64,000 nucleotides of DNA, taken from contig JACKKT010000012.1 of NCBI GenBank assembly GCA_024236295.1, forward strand, positions 17,619 to 81,618, in the 5' to 3' direction. Made by a program: the position numbers and the translations under genes. Shown here in pieces: positions 25,275 to 34,244 of the stretch. Source of the stretch: Kordiimonadaceae bacterium. Its GTDB lineage: Bacteria > Pseudomonadota > Alphaproteobacteria > Sphingomonadales > Emcibacteraceae. Below the pieces are notes generated by a model. The model was not told the origin of the DNA. It ran no database searches and saw only the letters and a program-made list of their open reading frames with translations. How positions within the stretch are numbered: position 1 is the stretch's first letter; each line of letters opens with the position of its first letter.

Positions 25275-26618
25275 TTATTGTTGAGCATTTGGGTTTGGAA
25301 AAGAAATAAGATCCGATGTGATTTTCCCATCCTGAAGTTCAATGGTCGTAACGGCATAAAAATTTCCGTCTGCCCCATATGCCAGTGAGTTGATATGAAC
25401 GGGTTCGCTTCCGTCTTCAAAGGTAATTTCTCCAAGATCAGAATATTTGCGGTCTTTCAAATCATATGAAATCAGATGATGATTTTTCAGGCTTAGCTTA
25501 TTTGCCGCTTCCGGTCCGAACTGTTTAAATTCTTCTTCACTGGGATATGCATGGGAAATATGGTAAAGTGTATGATTATTTTCACCGAATGTAAGACCTA
25601 AACTCCCGCCATACCCGGTAGCCCCTGCTCTTTTTGTACTCGGCGAAGCCAGTCTGTCCAGAATTTCAGCTTTTCCTGTTTTAGGGTCAATGCGAAACAG
25701 ATATTCGGATTCCAGATGGACCCCATATATCATTTTGTCATAATCAGACCAGATAGACTGCCGCCATTGATACCCCATTGACCTATGGACATCCAGGTGT
25801 CCGAAATAATCTTTCACCAGATTATCGGATGTCACTTTTTCAACTTCATCTTTTTCTATAACATACCGGTAAATTTCACCTAATGGATTGGCGAAATACA
25901 CATCTCCTGTTGTTTCGTCTACCGAAAGTGAACGGCTTAAAACAAAATAACGATCTCCGTTTCCCTCTTCGCCATCAGCAAAAAATTTGCCGAGTGTTTT
26001 TAAATTCCTGCTTTCCACATCATACCGATATACCTCTCCGGATGGCCAGATGATGCCGTATAGTCTGCCACGGGTTCTATCCATGGTCTGGGCCAGCACG
26101 CCCCCCTTTGTTTTTGAGGCGACCCCAAGATCTTCAAATTTACCGCTGGTCATATCGTAAGACACGATATGTCCGCCAGGATAAGGCTTATATCCTTCCG
26201 GCGGAATGCCAAGAATTTCCTTGCCATCGACATGAGTATAAAAATCAATATGAGTTGCAAAATATAGTTTGCCTTTATACTCATAATAATTCACGTGGCT
26301 TTTGCCCTGGGGAATTGATTTTTGTCCCTTTTCGCCAACAATTTCCGTTAGGTCGGCAAGGTGAGTGATTTTATCGCTATTCGGGTTATAGGAATACATC
26401 TGGGCACCGGTATCAAGATCGCCGGAGCAAAGTACATAATAAATTAGCCCATTACTGGCCGATGAAATACCGTTATAATTTCCTTTGGCAAGAGGAAAGT
26501 TTGAATAATAACGTTTGGCAATTATTTTTTTATCAGCAGCAAAAGTATAAAGCGGTAACGATAAAACAGTCAGTATTGTTGAAATTATTAATAAATTCTT
26601 TTTTGAAAACTTGAACAT
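25275..26618 (-). CDS. exported beta-propeller protein of the sugar locus, possible lyase
   Basis: 447 residues. A Sec signal peptide (basic start, LLIISTILTVLSLPLYTFA, cleavage after AADKK-proximal Ala28) sends it to the periplasm. The rest is a series of ~50-residue blades with repeated SYDMTSGKFEDLG / YRYDVESRNLKTLG / FRIDPKTGKAEILD strand ends, i.e. a beta-propeller of about seven blades. Conserved-looking His residues sit in SHVNYYEYKGKLYFATH and PGGHIVSYD. Propeller enzymes of this build include ulvan and oligogalacturonate lyases, and the locus downstream is for uronate and amino-sugar breakdown, so a lyase is possible, but I cannot assign a family. Start ATG 26618 with AAGGGG upstream. 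It is divergent from the transporter operon at 26862. Confidence 0.6.
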   Translation of the reverse strand: MFKFSKKNLLIISTILTVLSLPLYTFAADKKIIAKRYYSNFPLAKGNYNGISSASNGLIYYVLCSGDLDTGAQMYSYNPNSDKITHLADLTEIVGEKGQKSIPQGKSHVNYYEYKGKLYFATHIDFYTHVDGKEILGIPPEGYKPYPGGHIVSYDMTSGKFEDLGVASKTKGGVLAQTMDRTRGRLYGIIWPSGEVYRYDVESRNLKTLGKFFADGEEGNGDRYFVLSRSLSVDETTGDVYFANPLGEIYRYVIEKDEVEKVTSDNLVKDYFGHLDVHRSMGYQWRQSIWSDYDKMIYGVHLESEYLFRIDPKTGKAEILDRLASPSTKRAGATGYGGSLGLTFGENNHTLYHISHAYPSEEEFKQFGPEAANKLSLKNHHLISYDLKDRKYSDLGEITFEDGSEPVHINSLAYGADGNFYAVTTIELQDGKITSDLISFPNPNAQQ

Positions 26619-26826
26619 GAATTCCCCTTTTCGGTCGGACGATTTTCCGTCACTGATTGATTAAAGCTATCATAACATTTTATGAGTTAAAAATCATCGT
26701 GTTTTTCATTGCCGATTGTATGGTTCAACTTCATCCATCTTTTTATTGAACAGATTTTTTATGAATTAGATATTGTTGAAAGCAGTTTAAAATGATTATA
26801 AATCTATTGGAGGAAAAATAGGGAAG

Positions 26827-26847
26827 CAGCTTTTGGGGGAGAAGCTG
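26827..26847 (+). promoter_or_regulatory. leader hairpin before the Nramp-like gene
   Basis: CAGCTT (26827-26832) and AAGCTG (26842-26847) enclose the loop TTGGGGGAG. The stem stands 14 bases before the ATG at 26862, whose own Shine-Dalgarno is TAGGG just downstream. It may influence translation of the operon. Only 6 bp, so tentative. Confidence 0.3.
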
Positions 26848-26861
26848 AAATATAGGGTCAT

Positions 26862-28100
26862 ATGTCAAACAGCATCATAAAAAAAATATTAGTCGCCGTA
26901 AGTGCCGTAGGTCCGGGCTTATTTTTAATTGGATATAATATCGGCACGGGAAGTGTGACAACCATGGCAAAGGCCGGGGCCGAATATGGGATGTCCTTGC
27001 TCTGGGCAATCGTTCTTTCCTGTATATTTACTTATATTCTGATGGCCGCATATGGTCAGGTTACGCTGGTCAGCGGTAAAACGGCGCTTCTGAATATTAA
27101 GTCCCAATTTAAGTGGGGCAAACCACTTGCACTTTATATCATGGCCGCACTAATTACAGGGGAACTTCTGGCTCTGGTCGGTATTATGGGAATTGTGGCA
27201 GACCTGATACAGGAAGGGATACGCCTGATGACGAATGGAGCAATTGTCAGTGTGGCGTGGATTGTCCCGGTTCTGATTATTGCATTATTTTCCATGTTCT
27301 GGTTTGGTCAGTATAAAATATTTGAAAAGGTTCTGACCGTTTTTGTCATTATGATGGTGTTTTGTTTTGTCGGGGTGTTTTTTATGGTCAGCCCTGATCT
27401 GATTTCGATTGTCAAAGGCCTGGTTCCATCCATGCCTGATGAGCCGGGGGCGTTTGGACTTGTAGCGGCCATGGCAGGCACGACATGTTCCGCTGCCGTC
27501 TTTATTATACGCAGTACCGTTGTAACAGAAAAAGGCTGGACCATAGAAAATCTTAAGGATGAAAAAAAGGATGCCTTTGTTTCTTCTGCCATGATGCTTC
27601 TTTTAAGCGGGCTTATTATGGCGGTTTCCGCCGGCACCCTTCATTTAATGGGGCTTAGGGTTGATAACACACTTGATCTGATTGGATTGTTTGAACCGAT
27701 CGGTGGAAAAGTTGCCTCTTTAATGCTGATTCTTGGAATTGCCGGTGCCGGTCTTTCAACCATATTCCCTATTGTGCTGATTGCTCCCTGGCTGATTTCA
27801 GACTATATGGGCAAGCCCCGGGATATACAGTCCCCCATGTACAGAGTTTTAATTATTTTGGGATTGCTGGTTGCTTTCTGCGCCATATTTCTTGAAAAAA
27901 GCCCGACCATTCTTATGGTCTTTTCCATGGCATTTCAGGCGGCCATTTTGCCGGCTGTAGCGATCCCCGTATTTATTTTGCTTAATAAAAAATCCTTTAT
28001 GAATGATCACACAGCGTCAAGCCGGATGAATGCCGGGCTTGTCGCTGTCATTCTTTTTTCCCTTGTGACAACTTATTTTGCCATCAAGGGTTTCTTTTAA
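26862..28100 (+). CDS. Nramp-fold transporter lacking the metal-binding motifs
   Basis: 412 residues, eleven or so transmembrane helices, clearly Nramp/LeuT fold: GPGLFLIGYNIGTGSVTTMA aligns with the helix-1 signature of Nramp, and AGTTCSAAVFIIRSTVVTEK with helix 6. In metal-transporting Nramps these read DPGN and MPH; here they are GTGS and SAA, so the Asp, Asn, Met and His that bind Mn2+/Fe2+ are missing. It heads a gene cluster for N-acetyl-amino-sugar and uronate breakdown, so a sugar or sugar-acid substrate is the likeliest reading (inference from context only). Twenty bases separate it from the NagA-like gene, suggesting an operon. Confidence 0.78.
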   Translation: MSNSIIKKILVAVSAVGPGLFLIGYNIGTGSVTTMAKAGAEYGMSLLWAIVLSCIFTYILMAAYGQVTLVSGKTALLNIKSQFKWGKPLALYIMAALITGELLALVGIMGIVADLIQEGIRLMTNGAIVSVAWIVPVLIIALFSMFWFGQYKIFEKVLTVFVIMMVFCFVGVFFMVSPDLISIVKGLVPSMPDEPGAFGLVAAMAGTTCSAAVFIIRSTVVTEKGWTIENLKDEKKDAFVSSAMMLLLSGLIMAVSAGTLHLMGLRVDNTLDLIGLFEPIGGKVASLMLILGIAGAGLSTIFPIVLIAPWLISDYMGKPRDIQSPMYRVLIILGLLVAFCAIFLEKSPTILMVFSMAFQAAILPAVAIPVFILLNKKSFMNDHTASSRMNAGLVAVILFSLVTTYFAIKGFF

Positions 28101-28119
28101 AAATTTGATTGGAATTGAT

Positions 28120-29436
28120 ATGAAAAAAATTAACGAAAACCGTCGTGAATTTATGCAAAAAATGGGACTTGCGTCTTTGGCTGCGGGAAGTGGGCTTCTT
28201 TCGACTAATTCATTTGCCCAGTCAAATTCTTCGATGTCATCCAATAACGGTAGGCGGATTAAAATATTTAACGGCCGGTTGCTAACCCCGTACCGGGAAC
28301 TGCCAAATGGCTGCATCGCCGCTGAAAACGGTAAAATAATTGAGGTGAGTGACAGCAACATTGAATTTCCTGGTGCTATGGAAATTGACGCCGGCGGAAA
28401 ATATATTTCCCCGGGGTTTATTGATCTTCATTGTCACGGCGGCGGCGGACACTCTTTTTTGGATGGGACGGTCAATGCCTTTTTGAAGGCGGCCGAGCTT
28501 CACGCACGTCACGGTACCACATCCATGTATCCAACAGCTCTTTCCGGGGATAAAGAAGAACTATATAAAAACCTGGATATTTATGAGCAGGCCAATAAAG
28601 TCAATAAGGCCGGGGCGGAATTTCTTGGCGTGTTTCTGGAAGGTCCCTATTATTCGATGGAACAGCGCGGGGCACAGAATCCGAAATATATAAGAAATCC
28701 TGACCCGAAGGAATATAAGGAAATTTTATCGCGCACATCCGTGATCAAGCGATGGGATTCAGCACCCGAAAGGGAAGGATCATTGGAATTTATCCGCTAT
28801 CTCCGCTCAAAAGGGATCATGCCGTCAATGGGGCACACCAGTGCCGTATATGATGATGTCATGCTCGCTTTTGAAAATGGTGTTTCACTGGCAACCCATC
28901 TTTATTCCGGGATGGCCGGGGTGACCCGGCGCAATTCTTTCCGTTTTCCGGGCGGTGTGGAAAGCGCGTTCCTTATTGAAGAAATGAATGTTGAGGTTAT
29001 ATCAGACGGTCGCCATCTGCCGGCACCGCTATTAAAGCTGATATATAAAACCAAAGGCGCGGATAGAATTGCGCTTGTGACCGATTCCATGCGGGCGGCC
29101 GGGCTTCCAGACGGACAGGAAAGTATTTTGGGCAGCCTGACTAATGGCATTAAAGTTATTGTTGAGGACGGAGTGGCAAAATTGCCGGACAGAACATCTT
29201 TTGCGGGTAGTGTTGCAACCACCGACCGTCTGGTAAGAACAATCAGTACTATTGCCGATGTGCCCCTTAAGGATGCCGTCAGAATGATGAGTATAACCCC
29301 CGCAAATATCATGGGGATCGCGGACCGTAAAGGATCGCTGGTTCCTGGCAAGGATGCGGATATTCTGATATTTGATAATGATATCCAGATCGAAAAAACC
29401 ATTATCGGTGGAAATGTGGTCTATAGCCGGGTTTAA
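28120..29436 (+). CDS. nagA: NagA-type N-acetylglucosamine-6-phosphate deacetylase with a Tat signal
   Basis: 438 residues. The amidohydrolase domain has the metal-binding ISPGFIDLHCHGGGGHSF, the Glu in GVFLEGPYYS, the His of MPSMGHTSA and ATHLYSGMAG, and the catalytic Asp in ALVTDSMRAAG. All of these are standard for NagA, which removes the N-acetyl group from GlcNAc-6-phosphate. Unusually the protein begins MKKINENRREFMQKMGLASL, then a hydrophobic stretch and an SFAQ cleavage site: a twin-arginine signal peptide, so a folded periplasmic enzyme, perhaps acting on a non-phosphorylated N-acetyl sugar. ATG 28120 is preferred (GGAATTG upstream); the longer frame to 28078 overlaps the Nramp gene. 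Same operon as the surrounding genes. Confidence 0.85.
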   Translation: MKKINENRREFMQKMGLASLAAGSGLLSTNSFAQSNSSMSSNNGRRIKIFNGRLLTPYRELPNGCIAAENGKIIEVSDSNIEFPGAMEIDAGGKYISPGFIDLHCHGGGGHSFLDGTVNAFLKAAELHARHGTTSMYPTALSGDKEELYKNLDIYEQANKVNKAGAEFLGVFLEGPYYSMEQRGAQNPKYIRNPDPKEYKEILSRTSVIKRWDSAPEREGSLEFIRYLRSKGIMPSMGHTSAVYDDVMLAFENGVSLATHLYSGMAGVTRRNSFRFPGGVESAFLIEEMNVEVISDGRHLPAPLLKLIYKTKGADRIALVTDSMRAAGLPDGQESILGSLTNGIKVIVEDGVAKLPDRTSFAGSVATTDRLVRTISTIADVPLKDAVRMMSITPANIMGIADRKGSLVPGKDADILIFDNDIQIEKTIIGGNVVYSRV

Positions 29437-29481
29437 GCCATAAATAATTAAGTAGACGAAAAGAGACTAAAAGGACGTTTG

Positions 29482-30255
29482 ATGGACAAAAGAGAAATTA
29501 CAAAAGATAAGCTGAAGGTAAAAATTTATAAAACCCGTAATGATATGGGGGCGGATGCAGCGGAAGAAGTCAGCAGCTGTATCAATTCACTTTTAAAGAA
29601 TAAAGATTATATCAATATCGTATTTGCCGCAGCACCATCACAAAATGAATTTCTTGCCTCACTAAGAAAAAAGGATGTGGACTGGAGCCGGATCAACGCG
29701 TTCCATATGGACGAATATGTCGGTCTGGATGCTGATGCGCCGCAGCTTTTTGGGAATTACCTAAAAGAAATGCTTTTTGATCACGTTAAATTCCGTGACG
29801 TTTATTATATGAACGGTGATAAGGATAATCTTGACGCTGAATGTGAAAGATATGCTGATCTGATGGAAAAATACCCGACGGATATTGTCATACTGGGGAT
29901 TGGTGAAAATACCCATCTGGCCTTTAACGATCCGCATGTTGCTTTTTTTGATGATCCGGAAGTGGTTAAAATTATTGATCTGGATGAAAAAAACAGATGG
30001 CAGCAGGTGGATCCTGATGATCATATCTGTTTTAAAACCATTGAAGAAGTGCCAACCCACGCCATAACCCTGACGATCCCTGCCTTGTTCAGGGCGACAT
30101 ATGCTTTTGCGGTTGTGCCGGGGAATAATAAGGCTGATGCGATTTATCATACATTGCGGGATGATATTCAGGAAAAATATCCGTCGACAATTTTGCGTAA
30201 TCACCCAAAGGCCGTTTTATATATTGATGAGGCAAGCGCCAGCAAACTGACTTAG
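29482..30255 (+). CDS. NagB-like glucosamine-6-phosphate isomerase family protein
   Basis: 257 residues, the NagB/phosphogluconolactonase fold: FHMDEYVGL contains the Asp that shuttles the proton in NagB (D72 in E. coli). The second active-site block reads GIGENTHLAFNDP, where E. coli has GVGNDGHIAFNEP, so the equivalents of D141 and E148 are Asn and Asp while the ring-opening His is kept. Deaminase activity on GlcN6P is therefore uncertain; a related isomerisation or deamination of another amino sugar is possible. The start is ATG 29482 (AAGGA eight bases before; a TTG three bases earlier is unlikely). Lies in the operon between the deacetylase and the lyase. Confidence 0.8.
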   Translation: MDKREITKDKLKVKIYKTRNDMGADAAEEVSSCINSLLKNKDYINIVFAAAPSQNEFLASLRKKDVDWSRINAFHMDEYVGLDADAPQLFGNYLKEMLFDHVKFRDVYYMNGDKDNLDAECERYADLMEKYPTDIVILGIGENTHLAFNDPHVAFFDDPEVVKIIDLDEKNRWQQVDPDDHICFKTIEEVPTHAITLTIPALFRATYAFAVVPGNNKADAIYHTLRDDIQEKYPSTILRNHPKAVLYIDEASASKLT

Positions 30256-30270
30256 ATTTAAGAGAATTTT

Positions 30271-33200
30271 ATGAGAAAATTATTCCTGTTTCTTGCCCTT
30301 TATCTTGGGCTTACGGCACAAATATATGCCAAAACCGAGCTTGAGCCCTTTAAATATAGTGAGGATTTTGAAGACCGCGCCCTAGGGGCATGGGCATCTT
30401 ACCCGTTGTGGCAGGATACGGCGTATGATCCTAATTTCAGGGTTAATGAAATTGTACCAGGGGACCCAAATATATCAATTGTGCAAAAGGTTACCCCATA
30501 CACCAATGTGGATAATTATGCGGGTGCCCAGAAGCTCATGAACATATATATGACAGCGGGCGCTGAAATTTCACTTAAATATTATCTGAAAACCAATCTG
30601 AAGGCGGAGTTTTTTAAAGTAAGGTTTGCGGCAGGAGATTTTGGTAAACTGGATATCACGATCCCGAATCCGAAGACCAATATGTGGACGCCTCTCAAAG
30701 TCAGCTACAGCGATCTGATCCGTGAAAATCCTTCCCTGAAAAATTATAATGAAATTGAAATCCATGCTTTAGCGTTTTTGACCAAAATTCCGTCTGCTGA
30801 TCCGGATATGCCGATTTATCTCGGGCTGGATGATATTAAGGTCACAGCTAATCAGGCGGCTATTTTCAAATTTACCGCGCCTGAAATGCTGAAGCTTCCT
30901 GAATTTGCACAGTATATTCCTAAAAATCATTATAGCCGGGGGGATAAATTCTCACTTTCCGGTAACTGGGGATTTGATGCTGATAAAGTCACTATAAAAA
31001 TTGCTTCTATTACAGATAAAAATAATCCTGTTTATCAGGGGGAACTGGTAAAGGATGGAAGAAACTGGTCTTTAAATCCGATTGCTCTTACCTATCCGGA
31101 AGGACTTTATATTGGTGAGGTAAAAGCATATTCAGAGAACCAGCAGCAATCCAGCACCGCGTTTACCATTCATATTGCGCCAAAGGTGGCCGATATGGCA
31201 GGGCAGCACCCAAGACTTCTTTATGATGGTGAAAAAGCAAGGGTGATTGAAGCGCGTCTTAAAGAAGATCGCTTTAAAAAGGTTTATGACGATATAGCAG
31301 AAAGTGCAAAACTGCAGCGTGAAAAGGTCCCTGTGGACAGCCTGATTTTTGATCTGGACCAATTCCCGGACGAAGTATGGCTGCCCTCCTGGGATGCCTG
31401 GAGAATGCATATTTTTCATACGATGGATGCCCTTCGTCAGAATGCAATGGCCTATGAATTTCATCATGACCGTGAAGCGGGGCTATATGTTAAGGACGTC
31501 CTTTTAAACCTGTCGGGCTGGGATAACTGGTCACATCCATGGCAAACAAAAAGGGGACGGTTCAGTGAACATAATACGGGGAGCTGGTCACACCGTCTGG
31601 CCGAAGCCTATGATCTGACCTATGATCTGATGAGTGATGCGGAAAGAGTAAAAATCCGTGGTGCCCTCATAAAAAATATTATTGAAGGCGCCTATAAAAC
31701 ATATGTCTATAACGATAATATTACCTCAAAAACGTCAAACTGGATTGCCATGATAACCGGAGGATCGTTAATGACGATGGCGGCTATTTATGCTGATGGT
31801 CCGGACACGGAAAATCTGGAACCCTATTTTACCGGGACAATGCTTAAATATTATACCTTCCTGAACCGTGTTGCAGACACAAAAGACGGCAGCTGGGGCG
31901 AAGGATTTGGCTATAATAATTACAGTTTTTCAAACCTGTCCTACAGTGTGCCTTCACTCAAAAATGTTTTTAACATAGATGTCAGCGACACTTTGGTTGG
32001 CACCTATAAGGAATATATCTGGGGCGGCCTTATTAAAGACCATAAATGGTTTGATTTTGGTGATTCCGTTGGCGACATAATTCCGGCATCCAACTGGGCA
32101 TTTCTGCTGGATATGCAGAAGGAAAGCCGGCTGGGCTGGTATTATAATTATCTGAAAGATGGCAAGGAAACATTTCTGGATGCGCTTTATGAAACCAACA
32201 GCGTAAAAGAGGATACGCCATTTGATGAAAGCCCGATCAAGGCATTTCATAAAGTAGGTACAACCGTATTCAAAAGCGGATGGAACAGTGATGACTTTGT
32301 ATTCGTCATGCGAAGTGGTCCTTTTTATAATCATCAACATCTTGATCAGGGCAGTTTTTATCTGGCTGATCGCGGGCAGGTTTTTATTGAAGACCGCCAC
32401 TTAAAAACATCGGATTATTATGAGGACCCTAAATATCAGTCATGGCTCACACAGCCAATTGCCCATTCAACCATCCTAATAAACGGTAATCATCAAAGCC
32501 AGCGTGTAGGAGACCCGCTTGAATTTGCTGCCGGATTTGACGATCATGCCTTTATTGCCCAGTTTCTAGACGGGCAGGATGCCGCATATTCCACGGCGGA
32601 TATTGGAAGGCTATACTGGGGTAAGGTAAAATCACTTACACGAAATGTGCTTTATTTAAAACCGCGAACGGTTCTTATGGTTGATATTGCCGTGCCGGAA
32701 AAAGATGATGTCGATGTAACTCTGCTTTATCAGACACTGGCGCTGAAAGATATTTCTGTTGGGGATAAGATATCAAAAATATCCAAGGGTGGGTCAACAC
32801 TCCACATTATGCCATTAAGCCCGGCACTAATGGATATAAAAGCTGTGGAAACACCCCATTATATCAAAACACTGCGAAATGAAAAACCGCTTATTAAAGA
32901 AGGTATGATTACGACGACTTCCCGCAGTTCCGGTGCCAATCCACTCGTGATGGCCAATATCCTGACAACGGAAAATGTCGATACCATAATAAAGACCGAA
33001 AATCATGATGGTTTTGTTTCGGGAACGGCTTCGGGTCAGAAATTTGCCTTCACCACCAGCCCGGGAAATCAATATACTGTTGAAAATATCAAAACAGATG
33101 CTGTTACTTTAACCTGGGATAATGATCGGGCCTTCGTCGGCTCCGCAACCACACTCAGCCGTGATGGAAAACTGCTGGTTTCATCAAATACGCCGATGAC

Positions 33201-33390
33201 ATTCGAGCTTTCCGAAAACGGCCTTAAATATTATCATGGCAGCGGCGGGCAGTTGAGCATACATTCTGAAAATCCGCCAGCTGATGTTATTTTAAATGAC
33301 AAGGCAGTAGACGGTTTTATTTATAATGAAAAAAATAAAATGATAACCATCGATGTGCCGAAAGGAGAGGGACTTCTGATAATCCGATAA
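30271..33390 (+). CDS. exported heparinase II/III-like polysaccharide lyase
   Basis: 1039 residues with a Sec signal (MRKLFLFLALYLGLTAQIYA). Residues ~25-200 look like a carbohydrate-binding-like beta-sandwich, 220-310 a second beta domain (bacterial Ig-like), then an (alpha/alpha)-toroid (about 320-640) with SNWIAMITGG near 490 and GYNNYSFSNLSY near 550. The remainder is the heparinase_II_III beta-domain with YNHQHLDQGSFYLADRG (about 685-700). By analogy with this fold the Asn, Tyr and His in these motifs form the lyase active site that cleaves a uronic acid-containing chain by beta-elimination. With NagA/NagB-like, a mannonate-type SDR and KDG kinase in the same operon, the substrate is probably a uronate/N-acetyl-hexosamine polymer. 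Which one cannot be told. Confidence 0.8.
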   Translation: MRKLFLFLALYLGLTAQIYAKTELEPFKYSEDFEDRALGAWASYPLWQDTAYDPNFRVNEIVPGDPNISIVQKVTPYTNVDNYAGAQKLMNIYMTAGAEISLKYYLKTNLKAEFFKVRFAAGDFGKLDITIPNPKTNMWTPLKVSYSDLIRENPSLKNYNEIEIHALAFLTKIPSADPDMPIYLGLDDIKVTANQAAIFKFTAPEMLKLPEFAQYIPKNHYSRGDKFSLSGNWGFDADKVTIKIASITDKNNPVYQGELVKDGRNWSLNPIALTYPEGLYIGEVKAYSENQQQSSTAFTIHIAPKVADMAGQHPRLLYDGEKARVIEARLKEDRFKKVYDDIAESAKLQREKVPVDSLIFDLDQFPDEVWLPSWDAWRMHIFHTMDALRQNAMAYEFHHDREAGLYVKDVLLNLSGWDNWSHPWQTKRGRFSEHNTGSWSHRLAEAYDLTYDLMSDAERVKIRGALIKNIIEGAYKTYVYNDNITSKTSNWIAMITGGSLMTMAAIYADGPDTENLEPYFTGTMLKYYTFLNRVADTKDGSWGEGFGYNNYSFSNLSYSVPSLKNVFNIDVSDTLVGTYKEYIWGGLIKDHKWFDFGDSVGDIIPASNWAFLLDMQKESRLGWYYNYLKDGKETFLDALYETNSVKEDTPFDESPIKAFHKVGTTVFKSGWNSDDFVFVMRSGPFYNHQHLDQGSFYLADRGQVFIEDRHLKTSDYYEDPKYQSWLTQPIAHSTILINGNHQSQRVGDPLEFAAGFDDHAFIAQFLDGQDAAYSTADIGRLYWGKVKSLTRNVLYLKPRTVLMVDIAVPEKDDVDVTLLYQTLALKDISVGDKISKISKGGSTLHIMPLSPALMDIKAVETPHYIKTLRNEKPLIKEGMITTTSRSSGANPLVMANILTTENVDTIIKTENHDGFVSGTASGQKFAFTTSPGNQYTVENIKTDAVTLTWDNDRAFVGSATTLSRDGKLLVSSNTPMTFELSENGLKYYHGSGGQLSIHSENPPADVILNDKAVDGFIYNEKNKMITIDVPKGEGLLIIR

Positions 33391-33421
33391 AGATATAAAA
33401 CGGAGAGGCAGAAGCAAAATT

Positions 33422-34237
33422 ATGACAGATTTTTCTTTAAAAGATAAAGTGATCGTGGTCACGGGTGGCACTGGTATATTGGGCAAGTCCTTTATTGATG
33501 CGATTGTAGAGGCAGGCGGATCAGTCGGTATTCTTGGTCGTAATGAGGAAATTGCCCTTGAGCGCGCTGATCAAATTAACCGTAGTGGAGGTAATGCGTT
33601 ACCGCTGATTGCTGATGTGCTGGATATCGAAGATCTTAAGTCTGCCAAGGATAAAATCCTGAATGAATATGGCAAAGTAGACGGGCTTGTAAATGCCGCA
33701 GGCGGGATAATGCCACAAGGGGTGCTGTTGCCAGATCAGGATCTGTTTCAGATGGACCTGAACGGCATGCGCGAAGTGATGGATTTAAATCTGTGGGGCA
33801 CATTAAACCCGACCCAGATTTTTGGTGAGGCAATGGCAAAAACTGCCGAAAAGGGCAGTATCGTCAATATTTCTTCCATGAATTCCAAAAGAGCGATAAC
33901 CCGTGTACTTGGCTATAACATGGGTAAAGCGGCGGTTGACTGTTATACCCAGTGGTTTGCGGTTGAGATGGCGAACCGCTATGGGGACAAATTACGCATG
34001 AATGCGCTGGCACCAGGATTTTTCCTGACCGAACAGAATAAAAAAATGCTTCTTAACCCCGATGGGTCCTATACGGATCGGGCGCAGGCAGTAATAGACC
34101 AGACCCCGTTTAAACGCTTTGGTGAGCCGGATGAATTAAAAGGGGCGCTTGTTTGGTTATTGAGTGACGCTTCAAAATTTGTCACCGGTTCAATGGTCTG
34201 CGTTGATGGCGGATTTTCCATTTTTGGCGGGGTATAG
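33422..34237 (+). CDS. SDR of the D-mannonate/fructuronate reductase type
   Basis: 271 residues. NAD(P) motif VTGGTGILGKSFIDA, catalytic SSMNSKRAITRVLGYNMGKAAVDCYTQW (Ser, Tyr, Lys), and the C-terminal block APGFFLTEQNKKMLLNPDGS and FVTGSMVCVDGGFS, which is the signature of the mannonate-oxidoreductase SDR group. It would interconvert a keto-uronate with its aldonate in the cytoplasm, feeding the KDG branch together with the kinase at 34245. A role as reductase of the lyase product (as in alginate-type pathways) is an alternative. GGAGAGG precedes the ATG. It is the last forward gene of the operon. Confidence 0.83.
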   Translation: MTDFSLKDKVIVVTGGTGILGKSFIDAIVEAGGSVGILGRNEEIALERADQINRSGGNALPLIADVLDIEDLKSAKDKILNEYGKVDGLVNAAGGIMPQGVLLPDQDLFQMDLNGMREVMDLNLWGTLNPTQIFGEAMAKTAEKGSIVNISSMNSKRAITRVLGYNMGKAAVDCYTQWFAVEMANRYGDKLRMNALAPGFFLTEQNKKMLLNPDGSYTDRAQAVIDQTPFKRFGEPDELKGALVWLLSDASKFVTGSMVCVDGGFSIFGGV

Positions 34238-34244
34238 GAAAAGA

